A stretch of 64,000 nt of DNA from Pomacea canaliculata. Its lineage: Eukaryota > Mollusca > Gastropoda > Architaenioglossa > Ampullariidae. Location: the NCBI RefSeq assembly GCF_003073045.1, contig NC_037594.1, forward strand, positions 26,418,927-26,482,926, in the 5' to 3' direction. The position numbers and the translations under genes are program-made. The notes under the pieces are model-generated. The model was not told the DNA's origin. It saw only the letters and a program-made list of their open reading frames with translations, and did no database searches. Shown in pieces: positions 48,545 through 58,930 of the stretch. Position 1 is the stretch's first letter; each line of letters opens with the position of its first letter.

Positions 48545-51500
48545 ATGGAAAGCGATCGGAAATCAACAACCTTAGATTTGATTGTGAAATTTGGCGGTGC
48601 TGCAATTACGGACAAGTCTTCCTTAGAAACACTGAAGCCGGATCAGCTGGACTACGGGGCTAGCATCATTGAAGAATGTTACAAGCTGGGACAGACTGTG
48701 GTCGTCGTACACGGGGCAGGGTATGGCGTGTTGGGGGTGTGCGCGCGAGTGGCGTGTTCATTGCGTGCCCTGTCTGGTCTTCAAGAAGAAAATAACGATT
48801 CACAACCTTCCAAGACAACAACACACATGTGCACACACTAATAATTACACAGTTGTAAAGTCAGTAGAGAAAACTCTTAACATAGGAAGCCATGTTTTTT
48901 CAGGCGCAGCAACTCTGGATGAGTGACGAAAGTTGATGGAAGATCGAGATTTTCTCTGTCACCGCTAGATTGTCATCAAAGATAATAAATATCACTAAAA
49001 CAAAATGTTCTCTTTAACGTGAGAGGTCAGGGCATCGCATAGGAATCGAAGATTGAAAGCGGTTTCATCTGAGCTATCACACTTTTAATGCACACAACAC
49101 TGTCCAGACTCTAGAGATAGTAACGACCACATAGCAGGGCTGAGATATATGTGTTGACATCTAGTGTCCTCTGTTAAGTTGACTATAAACATGATCAGCA
49201 CATTTTGAGAAATTTGTGCATTTGATAATGAAGAGTCCTGAACAACAAAGTTCCCACTGCGATGCAGATTTACACAAAAATGCATTTGATAGCATTGTAA
49301 AGTATAAATATATTTCCTCATCCTTAAGGAAGTGTGATATATTTAATTTTTTACAGGCCTCTCAAAATCCATGTTAGACTAGTCCATTAAAGACTGCCAC
49401 ATGCTTCCAAGATTTCTACCATTTCTAGGTATCCCTCTAGCCTTAGTTGTTGACTATGGGTGCATGCACACACTCTTTCTTGAAGCTTTTCATAGATAAC
49501 CCTTGTGTGGTGAAAGCGAAGGTGCAAAAACCATTTAAATACCCTATTCACCTACAGAATGATGGATCACAGATCTCCAACTATCCACATGGTGATTTGA
49601 GCGTCTTAGCTGTCTATATATGTATGTGTGTAGATACATTTAATTATGCAAGCATGTTCTTCTCTGCAGGCATCTATTTTATCTTAATTTTGTAATGATT
49701 ATTTCAGCTCCTTTGGCCACCATCATGCTTCAAAGTATAATATTAACCAAGGATTTTTCCAAGGTGAAAGCCATTTGGGTTTTTGTTTAACACGCCAGTC
49801 TGTCACTAAAGTGAGTAAATTATTTTGTGGTCATTTCGCTTATCGCAAGACTGTCTCCATTTATAAGGCAGTTTCAGTTCAACCTTGGAGTCATACTTTT
49901 GTTTTTCTGCTCCAAGGAACACCAGCTAAAAGTGTTTGAGGCTAGGGCATTTTACAATGCAGCTCCTGTGTTGCAAAACCTAATTCTATTGAAGCATGCT
50001 GAGTCTTCATCTGCTTGCTGAAGATTCAGCTGATTGTTAGCTGAAGAGTCCAGCTCAACCTTTCTCTCCTGATCCTGCTTCCTCCCGCCATGTTTGTTCT
50101 GTTGTTTATCCAGATTTTCCATATACAGGATAAGCATGTTATATATTATTATTGGGTGGTGTCAATGGTCTGATAAAAGCATAATACTTGATTTTTTTCT
50201 ACTTGTGCAGCTTAATAAACACATAGTTGACAGCCTGATTTCTAGGAATGTACCTGCTGTTGCTTGTTCGGTAAGTATGTTTCCCCAGACCTGATTCTTT
50301 TAAGTATTTAGCAAAGAAAACTTTTAAAGTATATATTTTTTTTTTGGACATATCTTTGGATGAATACTTGTTGAAAATCATTTTGACTGTGTGATGCCAT
50401 ATGCTGGTCTGGGAAATATATGATAAATGTTTTTGAGTCCTAAAGCTGTGTGCCTTTGGAATAAACTAGTTTATGTGGTTCATGGTTTCCAAACATTTAT
50501 GTGGAGGGAATGCTTGAGATATTGTGTCTTTTAAACTTTTAAATTTAATCTGAATATCCTAGTCTGGTAGTCATTCACCACTGTTCATCTTGAGAGATCG
50601 TGGCATAGCACTGTCAAAATGATATGGTGTTGAAATTATTATTAGGCTCACCCCCAAACTTTCAACATAGCAACAATTACTTATTCACTTACTAACATAA
50701 ATTTGAAATACTTTTTGTCATGCATCAAGTAGCGTCTGCATTACCCATATTCAGGCTGCATTTGTCAATATCAAGATTATTATCTAATGCACCTAACTGT
50801 ACTGAGATCTGGTTTCTTTTCATTTCTATATCAGCCATTCCCAACATGGCAGACAGATAAGAAAGCTGTTGTAGCATGGCCAAAAGAGGTAATCCAAAAT
50901 GTACTCACTTCAAGATTAGTTCCCGTTTTTCATGGAGACTGTGTGCTGGATGCTGCTCAGGGTTGCTGTATCCTCAGTGGAGATTTAATAATCAAGGTTC
51001 ATATCAAGTTTTAGTTACTTTTTGTGTTTGAAGTGTATGTATTAGGAGTGTAAATAGCAAGTTTTGTCACTAAATCAACTGAAGGAGAGCATTCTTGTAC
51101 TTGTGTCTGCATTTTCTTTTGATTTTGATGAAACACTATGCAGATCCATAATCCAACTGATGCCACATAGATTTTATGGTGATTCAAATCTGATTCTGGC
51201 CGCCACATAGTGTTCCTTACAGCTGCATATGCATATGACCTTACATATTTATAAGACCAGAGAATATAAAAATACAGTTCAGCTTTTTAACCACAAGGCC
51301 TAGTTTATTGATAAATTGATGAGACTGGAAGCTAAACATTTTCTTTTTGTCTTTCCAGACACTTTGTGAGAATTTTAATGTGAAAAGAGTGGTCTTTCTT
51401 ACTGATGTTTATGGAGTGTATGATAGACCACCTTGTAGTCAAGGCAAGTATTTCAAAATAACTGTAAAATATTTGACCTCGTCAAGACTTTGCAGTATTA

Positions 51501-52371
51501 ACTTCTACCTAATCATCCTTGCAGTCTGTTGGATAAAAGTATGGGGTTTTTTTCCTAATCACAGTTGCTGTTACCTGAATGGGGAAGTTGGTAGCTGAGA
51601 GCTTAGAGTGTTGTTGCAATCCGAAGGCACACTGGGTTGATACCCATGTGATGTCACTCAGCAAATTTTTCCCAGTTGATCCAGCTGTTGAGAATGGGTA
51701 CGTGACTCTACAGAGGGTTGGGGGAAGGAAGCAATGAGAGGAAGAGATGGGCACCACCCTTACAAAAAGCTGGCCCTAAAAAGTGGGATCTTTAACACCT
51801 CCCTTCCCATACAATATAGAAAAGGTGATGGAACAACCTTTACCTTTTATTTCCTGATTGGCTACTAAACTATAGGGAAATTCACTTGCCATAACTACTA
51901 CACATTGTTTCCACAATGTAGTTCACGATGCAGCTTGAAGATTATCAGAAACAGTGAATAGAATTATCTCTAGACTGCTTCAGAAGAAATGCTACTTTTT
52001 CAAACTGTTGAAGGAAAACTGCTTATATTATGCATTTAAAACTGATCTTTGTATGTTGCCTTGCCTGATAAATATAAGTTGTTACAAACATCCTTTTACT
52101 TTTTGCAGGTGCAAAGCTACTGCAACAGATTTCCACATTTGCTGATGGCATTATAGAGGAACATATACATACATCAAATATCTCACAAGATGTTACTGGA
52201 GGGATGTTGAATAAGCTTCAAGCAGCGTGCAGTATTGTGCGAATGTCTCGAGGAAAAACACGAACATTCATTTGTAAAATTGATTCCCATGATGCTGTCA
52301 AGTTGTGTATTGAGCAGAGAGAAAATTGCAAGGATTTGCAGGCAACAGAAATTGTCCTGAAGCAAAAATAA
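48545..52371 (+). CDS. IPK: Isopentenyl phosphate kinase, six exons
   Basis: IPK phosphorylates isopentenyl phosphate to isopentenyl diphosphate using ATP, feeding isoprenoid synthesis; it belongs to the amino-acid kinase family. Exons 48545-48720, 49708-49810, 50211-50270, 50835-50996, 51359-51443, 52109-52371 join in phase to 282 residues, near the usual length. Motifs: LIVKFGGAAITDK (12-24), HGAGSFGH (56-63) split across exons 1 and 2 and including the His that fixes the substrate phosphate, PVFHGD (143-148), ILSGD (159-163), FLTDVYGVYDRPP (180-192) and DVTGGM (223-228). I chose ATG 48545 because it directly precedes the first beta strand; no upstream ATG fits. Intron 5 has a GC donor (AAG|GCAAGT). 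The stop codon overlaps AATAAA (52370-52375). The 5' flank and exon 2 are duplicated in unit 1. Confidence 0.93.
51444..52108 (+). other. IPK intron 5, GC-AG type
   Basis: The exon ends CAAG and the intron begins GCAAGT, with a standard TTTTTGCAG end. The protein reads YDRPPCSQGAKLL across the junction, as expected for the family. The C at donor position 2 with an otherwise perfect donor is typical of the minor GC-AG class. The intron also holds a SINE. Confidence 0.8.
51588..51850 (+). repeat. SINE with tRNA-like head and conserved central domain
   Basis: A possible A box (TAGCTGAGAGC) near 51591 and B-box-like GGGTTGATACCC near 51636 form the head. The body contains CCCAGTTGATCCAGCTG and GAATGGGTACGTGACT, then GGGCACCACCC and an AACACCTCCCTTCCC end, a layout known from widespread metazoan SINEs with a shared central domain. 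Family name not assigned. Confidence 0.6.
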
Positions 52372-52574
52372 TAAATTTTTATGTTGGGAACTGTATGATC
52401 CAAGGTTTCATTTTGAAATGAAAGAGGGGGGAAATCAATGAGTGCAAAGAGCAGCAAAAGTTCATCTGTTGCTGTTTAGCATAAATATTTCAGTTACAGC
52501 TGGAAGAAAATTTCTTTTCAAATTTATTCAGTGGTACATGGTTGTGAAAGACTTTTGAAAGGCAAAACTTCTTT

Positions 52575-55500
52575 TCAGATCCACCGTAGGTGTAGAATCT
52601 TCCGGAAAACACCTGGAATATATATATATATAAAAGGGGTAATAAAAAGAAAACTAATAAAAAGAAGAAAGAGCAAGAAAATGAACACAAAAAAGAGATG
52701 CAACAAAACTTAATTTACTACAGCTACTTAACAGATCTCAGAGGAAATCTGGGTGAGAAAAAAAAAACAAAAACAAACTAAAAGGCAATCGTAGACAAAC
52801 CTAGTTTTGATAAAATACAGTAAATACACCACAAACTATTAGGATTTATTTTCATACCAGTAAATGCTAGGGGTATTTTTTATTGTAGCTTTTTCCCATA
52901 ATAATAAGTGATAAGTAATGCTAAAAAATTTAGCAAAGATCTGAATCCCTCATGTTTAGTAAACTTATACTGCCTCTGCTCACCTTTGTCGAGATTTCTA
53001 ATAATATCTGCTTTAAATTGTTGTCTTTCATCCACAAACTTGATAAAACTGTCAACACCTCCTCCCACTCCAAAATATACACTCTTGGCAGCTAGGAGAC
53101 TAGGGCATGTTAAGGCTTTGCAGTCCAGCCAATAGGCCAATGACAGCTTAAAGAGTGAGGTAAATCAAAATACAGTGGAACCTCGGTTAGCGAACGCCTC
53201 GGATAGCGAATATTTCAGATAACGAACAAAACATTCGTTAAAAGTTTGTCTCGATAGCGAACAAAATTTCGGATAACGAACAGCCACATGAACTACACGT
53301 GACCGACCATATTTTGTATATGCATGTATCTGGGATAGCTGGATTTTGAGCAAGAGTTCGGACAGCCAACAGCAAGAAAAATAAGAAAGTAATACAGATA
53401 GAACCCTGCTTACGAAGTCTATCTCAGTAAACTTTATGGGACCCTTGAATTTTCGGGAGAAGGAACAATCGAGAAGTGACCTCCTCTACATGATGATGAT
53501 GATGAGGAGGAGGAGGTTACCTTTCGTGCACCCAGCAACACACTTTGACCGCCTGTTGCCTTCCAAGTGATGATAAGCATGGAGGGTTTCTTTGTCTGTA
53601 AGATGGCCGAGACCGGCAGCATCTGTCGTTATGGAGCAGAGTTTACCTTCTGTCAAATTCTACTTGAGGGATTTTATTTTCGTTTTAAAAGGAGTCACAA
53701 AGCTTTCTTGCTGCATAGAAAACTGTGTGGCATTTAATGATGTTAATATAGAGGAGTGTGTGGAATTTAATGATTTCAGTACAGTTGTTGGCATTGCAGG
53801 TTCAGTTTATGTCTCTCTTGCATGCTGAGAAATATTTCATAGCCGGAGCGCTGTTTAACGTTTGAATGACTGTACGGGTCTTTTATACAGATTTCACATT
53901 AAAGTACATCATAACGACGCAAATAACATTAACAGTAAAAATATTCACAGACAGAAGAAAATAAACACAGAGGCTACCGGAGTCGGAAAGTCTTACCCGT
54001 AAAAAGACTTAATTTTTTAAGATTTAGAAAACATCCTTACGAAGATCTTCTGTAAATTCTTCAGTTATTTGTTTGTACGTTAACTTTGGAAAGATTTACA
54101 TGCAAGTAAAAAACTAATGATGGAATAATGTCTAATGATACCAGATAATGATAGGTTCAAGATAAGACTTGCCGAATTCAAAGTAATCCACCCTTTCCAT
54201 TCTCAAGATACACACCCACAAACATCAGCATGTACCGGTTAAGGCCATTCGCACAGACATCAGAGTTGTACATGGCGAGTCATTAGGGGCTGGGAACCAA
54301 TTAAATCTATTTCCTTTATTTCTTATGGGAAAAACTGTTTCGGATAACGAACATTTCGGATAACGAACAACTTTCCAGAACGGATTATGTTCGTTAACTG
54401 AGGTTCCACTGTACATCTAAAATCTAAATGATAGATTCTGTCATCTTAGTACACTTTTAGTATTAGCTAGTGGATTTTGCCATAAAAGAAATATGGTCAA
54501 GCTATATGGATAAATGATAAAACAAAACATCAATGAAAGTAATCCTTGGTAGACTCCCACTATCATAGGAATACTTTTCAACTAAGCAGAACAGAGCTCA
54601 CAGAATAGTTCAGACTATATTCATTGTTGAATTTCTGTACCATGTGCCACAACCTCTCGTGCCAGACTCTTGTCAAAAATTCTTTTTAAGTCAAGTTATG
54701 ATACAAATCTTATACTGAGCTGGTGTTTTTCAATCAGGATGAGGCTTCTGCTGGCTCTGAAATTGGCTATTCTCCACAGTTTCACCATCCACTGATGATA
54801 ATTCTATATCACCTTCAGCCTAATTTCACTTTGGTGACCGATTAGGCTTTTTTTGTACAGTAGTTCTGACACTGCCTCTGGTTCCCCTTTTTCAGCAGGC
54901 AAGAAAAGGGACAAAGGCAGCCAGGGAAACCTGGATGGAATAGAGATGCAATGAGATAGAGGAAAGGATGTCTTAGGGTGACATAAATAAGGCCTTTTGC
55001 TGCTGACCCTCATTTGTGATGGTTTTTGAGAGCAAAAGTCATCCGTCATTGAAGACAGCATTGGCAATTTCCATGCAGAAGAGAAGGCTGTACTAGATCA
55101 ATGGACAGAATTTGCTACGTCTTCTACGAGGTACAGCTGGTGACAGACATGAACACCCTTAAAGACGATCTGGCTACGGGGAAGAAACTCCAAGATCCTA
55201 CAGAACTGCAGGTCTTATGGGAGGAGGTTAAACAAGGTCCTCTGATAGATTCCTATTTTGATGACACTAGGGTAGTTGAGTGACTCTGAATTTTTACACA
55301 CTGACGACACACACAGATCTTCATCTTTTCTATTACCTAGATATTACAAACAGAAGGTTAAGTCACTTGTTTTTAGAATGTTTTGCTGCCATATTCCATG
55401 TTACAATCTGGCTGGGCGAGGCTATCCCATACATTTTGTTACTTTCTATTGCTGAGTTATTACCTTCCTTTTCTGCACAGTTAATGGTTATAAAGCATCA

Positions 55501-58440
55501 CTGCATGCTCTAACATTGTAAATTTAGTTTAAACATTAAGCAAATAAAGGATACATAATCCCTGTCTTTTTCAAGACAGACGTGAAGACTTTATGTAGTT
55601 TAGGATAGGATGCTGTATTGTAGATAGTCTCAGATGTCAATATAACGTCATACCTGAAATTGATGCCAATAATTATCATGATAATTCCCATCATCATTAA
55701 TGGCATTATAACACATGAAATCTTTAAGACCCTAGATCACCAGCATCACCTCTTTTCTCATTTTTTTTTATTTTTACAATTAGTACATTTGATTTATTGA
55801 TTACAAATTAAGCTGGTCTTTTACTATGCACAAGTTGGGTATAGCACAAGTGTATATTAAATTTCTTACATGGAGGATAGACTAGTAAAGATATGACAAT
55901 ATATTTTAAGAGAGAGGCATGGAATTACATATGAACCGCAGACAGATTAAAACAAAAGCATCATCACAAAACTTTAGCAATTGATGCAATGATCCATGTT
56001 AGATTTTTTTCCCCTCCTTACTAACCAGAGGAATAGATAGGGATGGATAGAAGAAATTTGCAATTATAAAAAACAACAGAGAAAGTACCTTAAGTTTCTA
56101 GTTATTTATACAAAAGAGACACCATATAACGATACCTGAGATTTTTCTCTAAAGCTAATGATGCAAAGCTGCTCCAGTCTCCAGAAAAGAAGGAAAATTT
56201 ACAAGTATCTACAAAATTGAGGAGAATATTTGGCATTGTATAGACCTCCAGCACATCCTTATTCTGCAACATGAATGGTTTCAGAAATAAAAAGATCTCG
56301 TGTGACAGTACTACAGTACATGTATCACTACTGCGCAGTTTAGACACAGTTATGTTTGTGAAATTTTGAAATGGAAATTTCTGAGTTAACATTAAGACAC
56401 TTATGGACTTCTTGCATGCTAAAATATGGTGTGTTTGAGTATCAAGAAAAATATTGTGTAGTTTCTCAGTAAAAGCTATCTTTTGTTATAGGCTGTATTA
56501 CACCATTACTGAAATGCACACAACTTGACACATTATAATATTACACTAATATGATACAACAGAAGAAAATATCCAGCAACACACTCCATATACACTTTTA
56601 ACTAGATAACATTAATTCTGTTCAAAGCACTTGAAAAAAAAATGGTAAAAAAATAGCCTATAGTGAAACATTTATGTAAAATAAATATATAAGGCAGTTA
56701 TACAAAGTCTTGGAAGTGAACGATGTCTGCTCCCATCTTGGCTGCCAGAATTCCTGGAAGTCCTCCACCACATCCTAATTCCAGAACTGAGCACCCGGGC
56801 ATCGAAATGTCACACTCCTCCAGATACTGGCACAAATCAACAGCACATTCCCAAAGCTTCAGCCCACCTTGTGTAATTAAAAGAAAGGAAAAATGACGCT
56901 TACAGTATATTTTGCATACTGTTAGCAAAAAAATCTATTGATGCTTAAAGTGAGGATCAAATCTGCTTTAATTTGCTTCTAAAACATGTTCTGGAGCTGC
57001 TTATTAATAGCACCATCATTAATTCTATGCTTAAAAGTTTTTCAGTTCACCGTGTCTTTGACAAATGAAATTAATATTTTCAATGTAACAATACAAAGTT
57101 CTTAAGTTCCTGTATCTGTGTGTTCCAAATTTATTGCCGCTTGTTGCAAGTTTCATTAAAAACTACAACTTAATTTATGACATGTCTGCATCATGTAAAA
57201 ATTGCAAAAGAGGTATGTAGTAATATTTATCTCTATATCATTGGAAGTCAATAAGTAAAATGACCCCACATTAACAATAACACAAAATAAAAACTTTTAG
57301 TTCATATTATTCATATATTGTTTTCCTACCTTCATACTTCCCAGCCTCCAGATCTGAGTGTCGAGCAATGGCATTTTTTAGAGCTAAAGAAGATAGCGCT
57401 GAACTGTTCAGCAAATGGTCTTCCACTGAAGGACCAGAAAGAATTTGTAAATGATGGCCTTTGAAATAAAACTCTGCTGTGTCAAGTCCCTGGAAGAAAA
57501 TACAAATGATAAAAGTAATGGTGCAATATTATTTCAATCTAACTAGATATGTGTCAATGAAGTCAGTTAAAGAAAAAATGTTGATGTCTACAAACTTGCC
57601 ACACAGCACATTTGATTAAATTTTGAACATGCAACACATTTTAAGCTGTCATTTTGTATGTCCTGTGCAAGAGAAAAATATCATATATTATCCTTGAACC
57701 TGACCTAACATCAATCATGTGTATGGTCATTAAATTTGCAATAGTAAAGTGAGCAAATAAACAATTTTTAAAACTCAATACTTGAGATGCTTGTATTCCT
57801 GCAACAGACTCAGTAATCTCAGAATTATAAGAAAACGCTTTGTATACTGAAACCTTTGCTTCAATTTTAGATGAAGGCAGTTGCAGTTCACAGGCCAAGT
57901 TGTCTGTGTCATCAGCGGGGCACCCATCGTCATGCAAATTCTCTGATACTATAAACAAAATAGTTAAAATGTAATTAACACTCAGTATTTAATAATAGAT
58001 ATGACACCAAAAATTCTAGTTCTCATCGATATCACTTATTGTCAGTTACCTCAGTACCCTAAAGAATATTGAATAAGTACCAGTAACTTCATCATTTTCA
58101 TCAATTTCATCTGGTTTTTGCGATATGTTGTCTACAAAACGTCATGATTAATGTGCAATATCTGTATAATATAATAGACAAGATACAAATATTTGCAGAG
58201 CTAGAAAAACCAAGAAATGATAGCACTTAAAATAACATAAAATCATACATACACAGATGATACAATATTCCCTTATTATCATAGAAATATATATGAGTCT
58301 AGTACTACCAAGAGGGGAAAAGAGCAGCAGTAATAAGGCGCTATATCGGTAAATTAATTTGTGCCCGAGCCCTTACATGTTTCTCTGGTTAAGTCATGAT
58401 CTTCGGCTGACGGCAGAAAATTAAATTTAAAAGTTGACAT
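52575..58440 (-). CDS. METTL18: METTL18/Hpm1-type protein-histidine N-methyltransferase, nine exons
   Basis: METTL18 methylates a histidine of ribosomal protein uL3 (RPL3) with S-adenosylmethionine. Minus-strand exons: 58440-58377, 58131-58081, 57948-57782, 57489-57330, 56867-56704, 56263-56136, 55653-55555, 53099-52984, 52612-52575. All phases agree, giving 328 residues from MSTFKFNFLPSAEDHD. Family marks: YEGGLKLWEC (146-155), the SAM-binding VLELGCGGGLPGI (175-187), VHFQDFNKDVL, SGDWSSFASL, YDVILTSETIYN and LLAAKSVYFGVGGGVDSF near the C-terminus, ending KILHLRWI. The intron before exon 8 contains a 1.24-kb DNA transposon. An AATAAA on the minus strand (52528-52523) follows the stop. The gene is head to head with GTF3C4 and tail to tail with IPK. 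Confidence 0.93.
53173..54411. mobile_element. Tigger/pogo-like non-autonomous DNA transposon in METTL18 intron
   Basis: Ends are CAGTGGAACCTCGGTTAGCG and, reversed, CAGTGGAACCTCAGTTAACG, flanked by TA at 53171-53172 and 54412-54413. CGGATAACGAACA-type subterminal repeats occur near both ends (53265-53285, 54338-54370). CAGTGGAACCTC ends with TA targets are characteristic of pogo/Tigger elements. The 1,239-bp element has no transposase frame, so it is a deletion derivative. Confidence 0.92.
54414..55554. other. Rest of METTL18 intron 7
   Basis: About 1.1 kb of intron between the transposon and exon 7. Open frames on either strand (for example 54804-55067) show no family resemblance. Nothing else was recognised. 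Confidence 0.4.
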
Positions 58441-58930
58441 TTTTTATTACTGTTTCCACTGAAAATAAACCCGCATTATTATTTGTATCACCACGTTAAC
58501 GAAGGGAGAGCACTCTGAGGTAGCAACTATTTCTCGATATGTTCAAGTTCCTAAATGGTCTTGTTCACATATTTCCTGTGGTGATTGTGGTAACTGAGAG
58601 ACTTAGGCTGGAGCGTGATTTGAATCCCGTGGTTTTAGAACCTTTAACAAAATCAACAACACGAGCTTGAAACACGCACAGATTTAAAAAAACAAAACAA
58701 AAACGCACTTGATTTGCGAGGAACCGAGAAGAATGCATAATGAAACGTCAGACTAACAGGACTTTTTAATGACATTTAAAAACTCGACAGAAAGGAGTAT
58801 GCGAGAGGACGTAATAACATGTTTAGTTAAGAATAAAAAAGTCTGCTACGTATATTTCTGTACCAGCAAACCAAAATAAGCTAAACCCATTCCATCACAG
58901 TTTAAAAAGAGAATTCCATTATCAAGAGGT
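58441..58930. promoter_or_regulatory. Bidirectional promoter region, METTL18 / GTF3C4
   Basis: Only 490 bases separate the METTL18 start codon (minus strand, 58440) from the GTF3C4 start codon (plus strand, 58931). No TATA box is obvious at a fitting distance for either gene. Head-to-head housekeeping pairs of this spacing usually share a promoter; this is inference from layout. Confidence 0.55.

Larger units (their letters stand above)
44048..49889. repeat. Tandem segmental duplication unit 2 (carries IPK 5' part)
   Basis: Parallel to unit 1 from GTGAAGTGAAGTGGCATGTG onward. It holds cysteine-rich gene C, a unit-specific transposon at 46940-47679, and the true IPK exons 1 and 2; similarity to unit 1 stops at about 49889 in IPK intron 2, just after CAACCTTGGAG. 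Confidence 0.85.
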
